Positions 31,716 through 39,915 of a DNA stretch of 50,359 nt are shown one piece after another. The notes beneath the pieces are model-generated. The model searched no databases, had not been told where the DNA came from, and saw nothing but the letters and a program-made list of their open reading frames with translations. Numbering within the stretch: position 1 is the stretch's first letter; the number at the start of each line of letters is the position of its first letter. Source of the DNA: Eubacteriales bacterium. GTDB taxonomy: Bacteria > Bacillota > Clostridia > Lachnospirales > Lachnospiraceae. The translations under genes and the position numbers were made by a program. The stretch covers positions 1-50,359 of the forward strand of contig JAUNFZ010000011.1 in the NCBI GenBank assembly GCA_030524785.1, read 5' to 3'.

Positions 31716-31766
31716 TTGTATACAATAATACTTGAAAAGTATAACACACTTTGGGGCTCAGCGCAA
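31716..31766 (-). promoter_or_regulatory. Promoter and palindrome upstream of the DUF3798 operon
   Basis: On the minus strand TTGCGC (31766-31761), a 17-base spacer and TATACT (31743-31738). TTGTATACAA (31716-31725) is a perfect palindrome just downstream of the expected start, resembling GntR-type operators. No GntR gene is in the window. Confidence 0.6.
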
Positions 31767-31807
31767 GTTTAAAAGAATAAATTCAGGCAAATTCGAACAA
31801 ATAATTT

Positions 31808-32764
31808 TTACCAGTTTTCTTTCAGCACCCTGAGTACATTCCTGTAAAACATATTTTCGATATCGCTCTCCGGAAATCCGCTCTTTTTCAATGCGTCAAA
31901 AAGCCGCGTCATTCCCGACGGATCTGCGATCTCAAGTTTTCCCCTGATGCCGTCAAAATCTGTTCCTATCGCAAGAACATCGCTTCCGCCCACATTCCTT
32001 ATGTGATGTGCATGGCGCACCATGTCCTGAATAAGGCTTCTCCCATCTCCTCTTTCGCTTAAAAACGCAGGGGCAAAGTTCAGCCCCATCACACCGCCCT
32101 TATCCGCCAGCGCCTTAATCATTTCGTCCGTCAGATTGCGCGGATGTCCGGCAAGCGCCCTGCAGTTGGAGTGTGTGGCAGCCACCGGCTTTTTGCTGTA
32201 ATGAATTACATCCCAGAAACCGCCGTCCGATAAATGGGACACATCTACCACAATGCCAAGCTCATTCATCCGCCTTACCGCCTGCAGCCCAAAGGGTTTC
32301 AGTCCCTTCTGCATGACCCACGCCTTTTTTGAATTTGGAAAGCCGAGATCATTTTCGTGATTCCAGGTCAGGCTGGCGATTCTGACGCCCCGGCGGTAAA
32401 CCCGGTCTATTTTTTTGAGATCACTGCCGATCACACCCAGATCCTCCGATGTAAAAATCACGCCGATTTTTCCGATGTCCCGGCAAAGAACAATATCTTC
32501 AGTATCCAGAACCGGCATAAGGCAATCGGCGTGCAGCGCTAAAAGAGCGTCCTTTTTATCGGCGATGCGCTGAAATGTTTTCCAGGAAATTTCCCGCAGC
32601 GGTTTCGGATAATGGCCCGTAGGCACAAAATCTGAAAAGCACTGTATCATGGCGCCGCCCTGCTGCAATGCAGAAATTTTTACCATTCTCCGATTATTCT
32701 GAAGATCTTCTTTCGGGTAACGCAGCATGGTAATGGTATCGCTGTGAAGATCAATGTAATTCAT
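31808..32764 (-). CDS. Membrane dipeptidase-family peptidase (M19)
   Basis: 318 residues. Zinc ligands of the M19 renal dipeptidase family are visible: H-x-D in YIDLHSDT, E in FTSEDLGVIG, H in VDVSHLSD, H in ATHSNCRAL, and D in LAIGTDFDG. It cleaves dipeptides, including those with D-residues. No signal peptide, so it probably acts in the cytoplasm. Last gene of a five-gene operon starting at 35006. GGGAGG precedes the ATG. Confidence 0.9.
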   Translation of the reverse strand: MNYIDLHSDTITMLRYPKEDLQNNRRMVKISALQQGGAMIQCFSDFVPTGHYPKPLREISWKTFQRIADKKDALLALHADCLMPVLDTEDIVLCRDIGKIGVIFTSEDLGVIGSDLKKIDRVYRRGVRIASLTWNHENDLGFPNSKKAWVMQKGLKPFGLQAVRRMNELGIVVDVSHLSDGGFWDVIHYSKKPVAATHSNCRALAGHPRNLTDEMIKALADKGGVMGLNFAPAFLSERGDGRSLIQDMVRHAHHIRNVGGSDVLAIGTDFDGIRGKLEIADPSGMTRLFDALKKSGFPESDIENMFYRNVLRVLKENW

Positions 32765-32793
32765 TGCTTTTTCCTCCCGTTATCCGCTTCACC

Positions 32794-32967
32794 CTACATC
32801 TGCTTTTTCACTACCGCATATTCATCCCCGCTGCGGTAATATGGGCAGCGATAACGGCTGTCCGAGATCAGGCGCACATATTCATCTTCATCCATATTCA
32901 CATCACACACATAGGCTTCCTCGTCTTCATCATACATATAATATGCACAGTTGTCACAGTAATTCAT
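32794..32967 (-). CDS. DUF6472-like small cysteine-rich protein
   Basis: 57 residues beginning MNYCDNCAYYMYDEDEEAY, with C-x-x-C near the N-terminus and two more cysteines (VCDVNMDEDEY, RCPYYRSGDEY). This spacing suggests one bound metal ion. It matches small Lachnospiraceae proteins listed as DUF6472. It overlaps the EIIA gene by 14 bases. Too short to appear in most gene finders. Function unknown. Confidence 0.75.
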   Translation of the reverse strand: MNYCDNCAYYMYDEDEEAYVCDVNMDEDEYVRLISDSRYRCPYYRSGDEYAVVKKQM

Positions 32968-33427
32968 CCTGCTGCCCTCCCATTCGCCTTATCAGCTCCA
33001 GCAGATGCTTTTCATCGGCTACATTCATCATTTCCATCGCTGCACCTTCTTTTGTCATCATAGCCGCAATGCTGCTTAACATCTTAAGATGCAGATCCTT
33101 CTCTGCCTCCGGAACCGCCAGCAGAAAAATCAGCTTCACCGGACGGGCGTCGGCAGCGCCAAACTCTACCCCTTCTTTTATCAGAAGAACTGAAAGAGCC
33201 GGGGCGGCGACTGCGCTGCACACTCCGTGGGGAATTGCAATCTGCTCTCCGATTCCTGTGGAGGCCTCTTTTTCCCTCTGATATACCTGGCGCCGGTATG
33301 CTTCCATATCTTTTATTTTCCCGCTTTTTTCCATCAGCGCCAAAGCTTCTTCCAGAGCCTCCTCCTTAGAGGAAACCGACCGCTTCACCGCTATGCATCT
33401 TTCATCCAGCAATCCGTCTATCTTCAT
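32954..33427 (-). CDS. PTS EIIA domain protein (fructose/mannitol type), orphan
   Basis: 157 residues with the active-site segment GIGEQIAIPHG, H67 being the phospho-accepting histidine, and VKLIFLLAVPEAEKDLHLKML. In complete systems EIIA passes phosphate from HPr to EIIB. No EIIB or EIIC gene is nearby, so this may be a regulatory EIIA or serve a distant transporter. It is translated between the cysteine-cluster protein and the DUF6472 gene, with a 3-base gap and an overlap. Confidence 0.88.
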   Translation of the reverse strand: MKIDGLLDERCIAVKRSVSSKEEALEEALALMEKSGKIKDMEAYRRQVYQREKEASTGIGEQIAIPHGVCSAVAAPALSVLLIKEGVEFGAADARPVKLIFLLAVPEAEKDLHLKMLSSIAAMMTKEGAAMEMMNVADEKHLLELIRRMGGQQDELL

Positions 33428-33430
33428 ATT

Positions 33431-34102
33431 TTATTTCCTTTTCAAAACGCTGAGAAGCTTTTCCATCTGTTCCCGGCGTTCTTCAAACTGCACATAAAAT
33501 TCCTCATCCATACGATACCCTTTTATATAGAAGCTATTCAAAAGATAAACGCTCATATCCTTTGCAAGCTGCTCGTCCTTTTCCCCGGCCAAAAGCTCCT
33601 GGATCTCCTCCAGCAGATTATGCCAGGCCAGGATATATGCCTCGTATTTTTTCAGTTCCGGTTCCCCCAGCCATTTGCTGATCCTGACTTTTGTTTTCGG
33701 TTCCATCCGGCACTCCTTTTTCTGAAGGAAATAACGAAATGTCCCGTTCTCATAATACCTTCCAAGGGGAAAAAGGCGGCACAGCCCCGGCCGGAACGCA
33801 TGAATCGCACAGCGTCCTTCTTCATTCAGAAAACCGCAACATTCCTTTTCTGAAGCCATCTGCAGATTCGGCAGCACCACGCCGTCTACTGCGTTCAGTT
33901 CCAGATATTTCTCCATAAGTCCTGAAAAATCCATCTGCAGTCCCCGGACAAGCCGGTAAATATCCAGAGGGTCAAGCACAACCGAGCTGCCCATTCCCCG
34001 GCAGCAATCGCAGCAGCCCTGACAGCCGTTGCAGCCCACCCTTGCCATATCGCCTGCTGTATACAATTTTTTCAGATCATCGACTGCTACTTCCCGCTTC
34101 AT
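33431..34102 (-). CDS. YkgJ-family cysteine cluster protein
   Basis: 223 residues. Conserved cysteines occur as CNGCQGCCDCC near residue 25, then KECCGFLNEEGRCAIHAFRPGLCRLFP, and one late cysteine (KKECRM). This is the zinc/iron-chelating YkgJ/CxxCxxCC family. Some relatives bind Fe-S clusters; no function is established here. ATG 34102 has GGGA six bases before it and is preferred to ATG 34114. It overlaps the exporter gene by 26 bases. Confidence 0.83.
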   Translation of the reverse strand: MKREVAVDDLKKLYTAGDMARVGCNGCQGCCDCCRGMGSSVVLDPLDIYRLVRGLQMDFSGLMEKYLELNAVDGVVLPNLQMASEKECCGFLNEEGRCAIHAFRPGLCRLFPLGRYYENGTFRYFLQKKECRMEPKTKVRISKWLGEPELKKYEAYILAWHNLLEEIQELLAGEKDEQLAKDMSVYLLNSFYIKGYRMDEEFYVQFEERREQMEKLLSVLKRK

Positions 34103-35006
34103 GTTCTTTCCCATCCCTGTGCTGTGTCAGTAAAAATACAGTAGCCATAATGCAGGCAAAACCTGCCAGATCCATAAGCTCAAAAGAGCTGCCCAGCCAG
34201 AATACGGACAAAAACGTCGCCGCCACAGGCTCCACACTTGCCAGCATACTTGCTTTGACCGGTCCGATATCTCCAACGCCCTGCAGATATAGAGTATATG
34301 CCACCAGGGTTCCCAGTATCACTACGCCTCCCACGGCCAGCCAGCCCTTTGCATCCAGAGGAACAAACAGCCGCCGCATGTTCAGAAAAGCCGCCAGTAC
34401 CACGCCGCCAATCAGCATACCATACCCCGTCACCACCAGGCTGCCCCACCGGGGGATAATCTTTGCCGGAAGCATCGTATAACACGCAAGGCTGACCGCC
34501 GAAATCAGACCCCAGGCAAGCCCCTGTTTTGTCAGAATCATATTTGCCGGATTTCCATGAGTGGCCAGAAAAAACGTTCCCAGGACCGCCAGTATCACCG
34601 CAGCTGTCTCCCGCAGTGTAGGAAAGCGCCTGCTAAATGCGCAGACCAGAACCATAATCAGCACAGGGCCCAGGTACTGCAGTACCGTAGCCGTTCCCGC
34701 ATTTGAATAGGATATCGCAGTAAGATAGGAATACTGGCAGAACAGCAGTCCGAAAACAGCAAAAATCACCACCTGAAGGGCGTCTCCTTTTACTTTCCAT
34801 ATCCCCGCCGCCTTCCCAGGCTGTTTTATCAAAATAAACAGCGTCAGGACAATCCCTGCGCCCAACATTCTCACAGCCGTAAGCCAGCCTGAATCCACGC
34901 CGTAATTTGTAAAGACATATTGACCGCATGCCCCGGAGCATCCCCATAATACAGCGCCGGCCAGCGTGCAGATCGTTCCTCGCAGACTTTGACTCATCAC
35001 CTGCAT
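34077..35006 (-). CDS. EamA/DMT-family transporter
   Basis: 309 residues with ten predicted membrane helices in two EamA halves: CTLAGAVLWGCSGACGQYVF at the start and LAVGGVVILGTLVAYTLYLQGV in the second half. DMT proteins export amino acids, nucleotides or other metabolites; the substrate cannot be read from sequence. First gene of the five-gene operon. AGGAAAGG precedes the ATG. Confidence 0.88.
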   Translation of the reverse strand: MQVMSQSLRGTICTLAGAVLWGCSGACGQYVFTNYGVDSGWLTAVRMLGAGIVLTLFILIKQPGKAAGIWKVKGDALQVVIFAVFGLLFCQYSYLTAISYSNAGTATVLQYLGPVLIMVLVCAFSRRFPTLRETAAVILAVLGTFFLATHGNPANMILTKQGLAWGLISAVSLACYTMLPAKIIPRWGSLVVTGYGMLIGGVVLAAFLNMRRLFVPLDAKGWLAVGGVVILGTLVAYTLYLQGVGDIGPVKASMLASVEPVAATFLSVFWLGSSFELMDLAGFACIMATVFLLTQHRDGKEHEAGSSSR

Positions 35007-35186
35007 ATTCCTTTCCTGTTTCTTCTATTTTTCCCATCTGATTCCATCCTCATTATACATGAAAGCATACGCTTTTTCAATTCTCTAACTTTTTTCAGTT
35101 TACAGTCAATGTATAATTTTTCAGGCATCTGAACCGAACTCATTTTCCCTTTTCTTTGAAACCTTATTATCATGTTCTCAACATAT

Positions 35187-35331
35187 TTATATTTCCACCA
35201 CAAGCACCATATCCAGATCTTTGGTTGCTCTGAAATCCATATCGTTTTCATGAAACGATATGTCGCAGGCTGCACCTCCAATTAATACATACTGCTATAT
35301 ATTCAGCAAAATAATCACGGAACACATCCAT
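35187..35331 (-). pseudogene. AbiEii-like nucleotidyltransferase remnant
   Basis: After AGAGGA, an ATG at 35331 gives MDVFRDYFAEYI; then a frame change is needed to read QYVLIGGAACDISFHENDMD followed by FRATKDLDMVLVVE and a stop. IGGAACD plus TKDLDM are the G-G and D-x-D motifs of AbiEii-like toxins. One frameshift and the missing C-terminal two thirds show decay. It starts 5 bases after the intact AbiEi-like gene, the normal toxin position. Weak remnants may extend to about 35090. Confidence 0.7.
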
Positions 35332-35336
35332 TCCTC

Positions 35337-36281
35337 TTACCATACATATTCCTCCAACATTTCTTCCAGTTCCATTTCAACTCTTGGATCATCTTCCTCT
35401 TTCAGAAGTAAATAAATTGTCAGCGGATCAATCACAGCGCCATTTTTAAACGGGATACAATATCCCAGCTCCTGAATAATGCATCCTGGTTGTTCTCCTG
35501 TTGGCACTTCCTTTTCCCGGTCTATTTCTTTTTTTCTGGCATCATATTTCGTAATACCATAAGTAGGATATGGATTATCTCCCAACATGGACAACTCTAC
35601 CAAAGCTGATATTCCACTCTTTATGAGTTTCTTTGGATATTTATTTTCCAACCGATACTCTCTTAACAATGGTGAACGCAGGAACGGCCTGATTACTTCC
35701 CAGATCTCTTTTTTTGTTCCAGCTTTGATGTATCTTCGGAATCTTCCTGTTTTCTTTAATACAGGAAGATTCAGACTTTCCATTTCATCAAACACTCTTG
35801 TAATAGACATTTTAGAAACAGATAATCTCTCCGCCGCATCTGTTACAGAAACATTGTCCCACTCATCATAGATAGCTGTCAGCAACAATTTCTGCGTTAA
35901 AAAAGAAATCTTAAAACATGGCTTTACATCTCTGGTTTCGTTTTGTTGAAGTAAGAGTCCAAGAAAGGGCATATAAACTTGCCGTTCTTCCCAGATAAAG
36001 GAAATTCCTTCTTCCAGCATCTTATCTCTCGAATAATAATTCAACTTTTTCAGATATAGAACACAATATTTCCCTGTTATCTGTGAAATTCTTTTATATT
36101 GCTTCCTAAGCGTAGACAAATTTATTTCTTCCTTCAGAACAACAAGAATACACTCCTGACTTGCGATTTTCATAATATAAAAGTCATAATTTGCCATAAA
36201 CACCAAAGGGAAAGAATCTGCACATTCAAATGGCACCAGATCTATTTTCTGATGTAAAGTTTTTTCAATAAACTCTCTCAT
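35337..36281 (-). CDS. AbiEi-like winged-helix regulator, antitoxin type
   Basis: 314 residues. A central helix-turn-helix (VTDAAERLSVSKMSITRVFDEME, about 152-174) follows a soluble N-terminal domain. The C-terminal part (ALVELSMLGDNPYPTYGITK, later GAVIDPLTIYLLLKEEDDPR) is of the kind in clostridial regulators paired with AbiEii-like nucleotidyltransferases. It sits directly before the broken toxin gene and behind a promoter with an inverted repeat, as expected for an autoregulated AbiE-type pair. Its frame is intact though its toxin is lost, which fits an orphan antitoxin. Confidence 0.65.
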   Translation of the reverse strand: MREFIEKTLHQKIDLVPFECADSFPLVFMANYDFYIMKIASQECILVVLKEEINLSTLRKQYKRISQITGKYCVLYLKKLNYYSRDKMLEEGISFIWEERQVYMPFLGLLLQQNETRDVKPCFKISFLTQKLLLTAIYDEWDNVSVTDAAERLSVSKMSITRVFDEMESLNLPVLKKTGRFRRYIKAGTKKEIWEVIRPFLRSPLLREYRLENKYPKKLIKSGISALVELSMLGDNPYPTYGITKYDARKKEIDREKEVPTGEQPGCIIQELGYCIPFKNGAVIDPLTIYLLLKEEDDPRVEMELEEMLEEYVW

Positions 36282-36305
36282 TTTATCACCAACTCATTTT
36301 TTGTC

Positions 36306-36334
36306 ATTGTAACTCTTTTTAGGTTACATGTCAA
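36306..36334 (-). promoter_or_regulatory. Promoter with inverted repeat for the AbiEi-like gene
   Basis: On the minus strand TTGACA, 17 bases and TACAAT. TGTAAC-N9-GTTACA (36308-36328) occupies the spacer and overlaps the -10, a position for autorepression. Confidence 0.75.
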
Positions 36335-36391
36335 TTTTTTTCAAACCATCGTCTTTCATTTTAGGGCAATATTGGCAGCAAAAACATTCTG

Positions 36392-36420
36392 TTGACCTTT
36401 ATACGGCAAAGTGATAAAAT
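36392..36420 (+). promoter_or_regulatory. Promoter of the lipoprotein gene
   Basis: TTGACC, a 17-base spacer and TAAAAT, 50 bases before the ATG at 36471. Confidence 0.7.
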
Positions 36421-36470
36421 ATAAAGCAAATATGAATATAATCACATTTCGATATAGGGGAGGTATCATA

Positions 36471-37157
36471 ATGAAAAAGAAAGGCAAATTGTTATTTCTT
36501 CTTTCTCTCTGCGCTGTGTTAAGCCTCACCGGCTGCCGCAAAAAGCTGGCCGAAACAGAGTCGGAAACACAGTCAGAAACCGTTTCGGAAAAGCAGACAG
36601 AGACCCAAACAGAAAAGCAGACGGTGAAAGCAACGGAAAAATCGACGTCAAAATCAACGTCCAGTACCACCAAGACAACCGAAAAAACGAAAGTGAAGGC
36701 GTCCACAGTTACTTCTGAGACATCTTCCACAACTACTACGCCAACCACAGAAGCCTACGGCACACAGCAGTGTCCCTACTGCTACCAGCAGATTTCTCTG
36801 GAGCCAAACGGAGACGGCACCACCGTATATTCTGTGCATGTAGCTCAGGAAAAAGCCTGGGCGGACACCTATGGATACGGCGATACGCCGCCCACAGAAA
36901 GTACAAACGCGCAGACAGAGACGCAGGCTCAGACACAGAGCACTGCTGCCGCCACGGAAGCTCCCGCTACCGCCCAGTGTGGCTACTGTTATCAGTGGTT
37001 TACTGTGGCAGACGGCAGTTACCAGGCGCATCTTGATGCAGAAAACGCCGCTCTCGGCATGCCGGCGGGCACAGAATATATCCAGTGTCCCACCTGCGGC
37101 TATTCTTTCCCGAAGGGAAGCGTATACGATACGCATGTATGTATCACAGGCAATTAA
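36471..37157 (+). CDS. Lipoprotein with three C-x-x-C...H zinc-finger-like modules
   Basis: 228 residues from ATG 36471 (GGGGAGG upstream). A lipoprotein signal ends in LSLTGC. Then a Thr/Glu/Ser/Lys-rich linker of about 75 residues that may span the wall, and three metal-finger-like units: CPYCYQQI...VYSVHVAQEKA, CGYCYQWF...YQAHLDAENA, and CPTCGYSF...YDTHVCITG. Each has C-x-x-C about 20 residues before a histidine. Zinc fingers outside the cell are unusual. The gene lies directly before a zinc/cadmium-type ATPase but has its own terminator. Metal binding is inferred. Confidence 0.75.
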   Translation: MKKKGKLLFLLSLCAVLSLTGCRKKLAETESETQSETVSEKQTETQTEKQTVKATEKSTSKSTSSTTKTTEKTKVKASTVTSETSSTTTTPTTEAYGTQQCPYCYQQISLEPNGDGTTVYSVHVAQEKAWADTYGYGDTPPTESTNAQTETQAQTQSTAAATEAPATAQCGYCYQWFTVADGSYQAHLDAENAALGMPAGTEYIQCPTCGYSFPKGSVYDTHVCITGN

Positions 37158-37177
37158 AGAATATTAAAGAGTTTTGA

Positions 37178-37207
37178 AAGCGTCCTCGGCGGAGGGCGCT
37201 TTTTTTG
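37178..37207 (+). terminator. Terminator of the lipoprotein gene
   Basis: AAGCG-TCCTC and GAGG-GCGCT arms followed by seven T residues, 21 bases after the stop. Confidence 0.8.
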
Positions 37208-37257
37208 TTCACAAAAAATTCGCACAGAAAGCACAGAAAATTCCTTCGGATTTCCTA

Positions 37258-37309
37258 TTGACATTATCCAACCGTTGCCATATACTATATTTGAACAGTT
37301 GTTCATATG
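37258..37309 (+). promoter_or_regulatory. Promoter and CzrA/SmtB-type operator of the P-type ATPase gene
   Basis: TTGACA (37258-37263), 17 bases, TATACT (37281-37286). TGAACA-GT-TGTTCA (37292-37305), extended to AT-rich flanks, is the form bound by ArsR-family zinc and cadmium sensors. It covers the transcription start. Confidence 0.75.
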
Positions 37310-37340
37310 TTTAACTAAGATTGTTACGGGAGGAAAAATT

Positions 37341-39746
37341 ATGAGTGAATATATATACGGACGTGACATCGAATGTAGCCATGACAGTTCTTCACACGAA
37401 CCTTGTCCGGAAGGTCATCACAGCCATGCAGATTCCTGCGGATGTGGCCATGAGCACGGGCATGAACAGGAACATCCTCACGAGCACAGCCATATGCATG
37501 AACATGATCATTCACATGAGCAGGATTATATCCATGAACACGGTCATTCGCACGAACATGATCATTTGCATGAGCACGACGGTTCCTGCGGATGCGGATG
37601 CGGTCACGATCATAACCATGAGCACATAGAGCCGCACCATTCTTCATCTACGGCTCCGAAAAAAGTATATCTTCTGGAAAATCTGGACTGCGCCAACTGC
37701 GGCGCCAAGGTAGAACGCCGGATTGCCCAGCTCCCTGAAGTGGAGGACGCCGTTGTGATCTATGCCACCAAGCAGCTCTGGGTGTATTCCAGAACCCGGG
37801 AAGATCTGCTTCCCAAGCTTCAGGCCGCCTGCTCTGCTGTGGAACCGGACGTAAAAATTGTCCCGAAGGCTGCCGTCTCCAAAAATACATCCAAAAAATC
37901 CGGCGTTTCCCGAGATCTTCTCTGTATCCTGATCGGCGCCGCTCTCTTTATCGCCGGGAAGGTTCTGGAAGAACAGGGCTTCGGTACAGCCGTTACCATT
38001 CCAATCTTCACGGTTGGTTATCTGGTCCTCGGCGGTGAAATCCTTCTCACTGCGGCAAAGAATATTGCCAAAGGCCAGATTTTTGACGAAAACTTTCTGA
38101 TGAGTATCGCCACCCTGGGCGCTTTTGCTATCCAGACTTATGCGGAAGCTGTAGGCGTTATGCTTTTCTACCGCATCGGCGAATATTTTGAGGAGCGCGC
38201 AGTAGAAAAAAGCCGCTCACAGATCATGGACGCCGTGGATATGCGCCCTGAAACTGTCAATCTGATTCAGAACGGCAGTACCTCCGTGATTCCGGCTGCC
38301 GACGCCAAGCCCGGCGATCTTCTTCTGATTCGCCCCGGCGACCGTATTCCGCTGGACGGCGTTATCACAGATGGAAGCAGCCAGATTGACACCTCGCCTG
38401 TTACCGGCGAACCTGTTCCGGTGTCGGCAAAGCCTGGAGACGAGCTGCTTTCCGGCTGTGTCAATATTTCCGGACAGCTCACGCTGCGGGTAGAAAAGCC
38501 CCTGGAAGAATCCATGGTCTCAAGAATCCTCGACTCTGTGGAAAACGCCGCCGCCAGAAAGCCAAAAATCGACCGCTTTATTACCAGATTTTCACGTATT
38601 TACACACCGATTGTTGTTGCCATTGCTCTGTGTACTGCAATTATTCCTTCAATTGTAACCGGAAACTGGAGCCACTGGGTGTACACCGCTTTGAGTTTTC
38701 TTGTCATCAGCTGTCCCTGCGCTTTGGTACTCAGCGTTCCCCTGGCATTTTTCTCCGGGATTGGTGTTGGATCCAAAAACGGTATTCTCTTTAAAGGCGG
38801 CGTTGCTCTGGAGCAGTTGGCCGAAGTCAAAGCCGTTGTTATGGATAAGACAGGAACTGTTACCGAAGGAAACTTTGTCGTGCAGGATGTGACATCCGCC
38901 GGCGAGCTGACCCCGAATATGCTGCTGTCTCTGGCCGCCGGATGCGAGCAGGCGTCCACACATCCTATCGCCGCCAGCATTGTATCTGCCGCCAATGGCA
39001 AGGGACTGACGCTGATCAAGCCCTCCGCCCTTGAGGAGATTGCAGGCCACGGCATCAAGGCAGAAACAGAAACCGGCACACTGCTCTGCGGCAATCGAAA
39101 GCTTATGGATAAGTATCATGTGGAGCTGCCCGATCTTGGCCAGAAAGGTTTTGGAAGCGAGGTTCTGATTGCGTTAAACGGCAGATTTCAGGGCTTTATC
39201 CTGATCTCGGATACCGTCAAGGAAGATGCTCCCGCCGCTGTAAGCGCTCTGAAAAAGCTCGGCGTTGCAACCGCCATGCTCACAGGTGACGCCCAGAGCA
39301 GCGCGGAAGCTGTGGCAAAGGAAACCGGCATTGATGAAGTGCACGCAAAACTCCTCCCCCAGGATAAAGTGGCAAAGCTTGACGCTATCCGTCAGAAACA
39401 CGGAAGTGTAATGTTTGTGGGCGACGGCATCAACGACGCTCCCGTACTTGCGGGCGCTGATGTGGGCGCGGCCATGGGAAGCGGCGCCGATGCCGCCATT
39501 GAAGCTGCAGATGTGGTCTTTATGAATTCCTCCGCAGCCGCAATCCCGCAGGCAATTCAGATTGCCCGCTCCACCGCCTCCATCGCAAAGCAGAATATTG
39601 TCTTTGCCCTGCTGGTTAAAATCCTCGTAATGGTATTTGGCCTTGCCGGTTTTGCCTCTATGTGGATGGCGGTATTTGCCGACACCGGCGTCGCTATGCT
39701 GTGTGTGCTGAATTCTGTGCGCACCCTGTATCATCACCGCCGGTAA
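37341..39746 (+). CDS. Heavy-metal P-type ATPase (P1B, Zn/Cd/Pb export type)
   Basis: 801 residues from ATG 37341 (GGGAGG upstream). Residues about 12-105 form an extreme His/Glu/Asp-rich tract of repeated H-E-H-x units with CGC islands. A heavy-metal-associated domain follows (C117-x-x-C120 in LDCANCGAKV), then eight membrane helices with C458-P-C460 in SCPCAL, the TGEPVPVS phosphatase loop, the phosphorylated aspartate D502 in DKTGTVTEG, STHPIA (HP locus) and GDGINDAPVL. This is the CadA/ZntA group that pumps zinc, cadmium or lead out. The operator upstream predicts metal induction. No sensor gene is adjacent. Confidence 0.93.
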   Translation: MSEYIYGRDIECSHDSSSHEPCPEGHHSHADSCGCGHEHGHEQEHPHEHSHMHEHDHSHEQDYIHEHGHSHEHDHLHEHDGSCGCGCGHDHNHEHIEPHHSSSTAPKKVYLLENLDCANCGAKVERRIAQLPEVEDAVVIYATKQLWVYSRTREDLLPKLQAACSAVEPDVKIVPKAAVSKNTSKKSGVSRDLLCILIGAALFIAGKVLEEQGFGTAVTIPIFTVGYLVLGGEILLTAAKNIAKGQIFDENFLMSIATLGAFAIQTYAEAVGVMLFYRIGEYFEERAVEKSRSQIMDAVDMRPETVNLIQNGSTSVIPAADAKPGDLLLIRPGDRIPLDGVITDGSSQIDTSPVTGEPVPVSAKPGDELLSGCVNISGQLTLRVEKPLEESMVSRILDSVENAAARKPKIDRFITRFSRIYTPIVVAIALCTAIIPSIVTGNWSHWVYTALSFLVISCPCALVLSVPLAFFSGIGVGSKNGILFKGGVALEQLAEVKAVVMDKTGTVTEGNFVVQDVTSAGELTPNMLLSLAAGCEQASTHPIAASIVSAANGKGLTLIKPSALEEIAGHGIKAETETGTLLCGNRKLMDKYHVELPDLGQKGFGSEVLIALNGRFQGFILISDTVKEDAPAAVSALKKLGVATAMLTGDAQSSAEAVAKETGIDEVHAKLLPQDKVAKLDAIRQKHGSVMFVGDGINDAPVLAGADVGAAMGSGADAAIEAADVVFMNSSAAAIPQAIQIARSTASIAKQNIVFALLVKILVMVFGLAGFASMWMAVFADTGVAMLCVLNSVRTLYHHRR

Positions 39747-39826
39747 GTTGAGCGGATGCAGAAACGTCCACCTGGCCTGTTCACCAGAAACAAGCCGGCA
39801 GTTCCCTGAAATTAAGATTATAAAAG

Positions 39827-39868
39827 CCCCGCAGTAACTGGATATTTCACAGCTTACTGCGGGGTTTA
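39827..39868. terminator. Bidirectional terminator between ATPase and ECF genes
   Basis: CCCCGCAGTAA and TTACTGCGGGG arms flank a 16-base loop; short T-runs follow on both strands, so both convergent genes can stop here. Confidence 0.8.
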
Positions 39869-39915
39869 CTCTGCGCGTATTATAATTTCGTGATCTTTCT
39901 AATTTCGTAGTCCTT

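Noticed and set aside
32764..33281. Overlapping plus-strand open frames between the dipeptidase and EIIA genes
   Set aside because: They are shadows of the DUF6472 and EIIA genes, which have ribosome sites and family motifs.
34997..35281. A 94-codon minus-strand open frame
   Set aside because: It crosses the broken AbiEii-like gene in the wrong frame; the true remnant reads IGGAACD and TKDLDM in another frame.
37341..37640. Short tandem CATGA-type repeats at the start of the P-type ATPase gene as a CRISPR-like array
   Set aside because: They simply code the histidine-rich tract and have no spacers of regular length.
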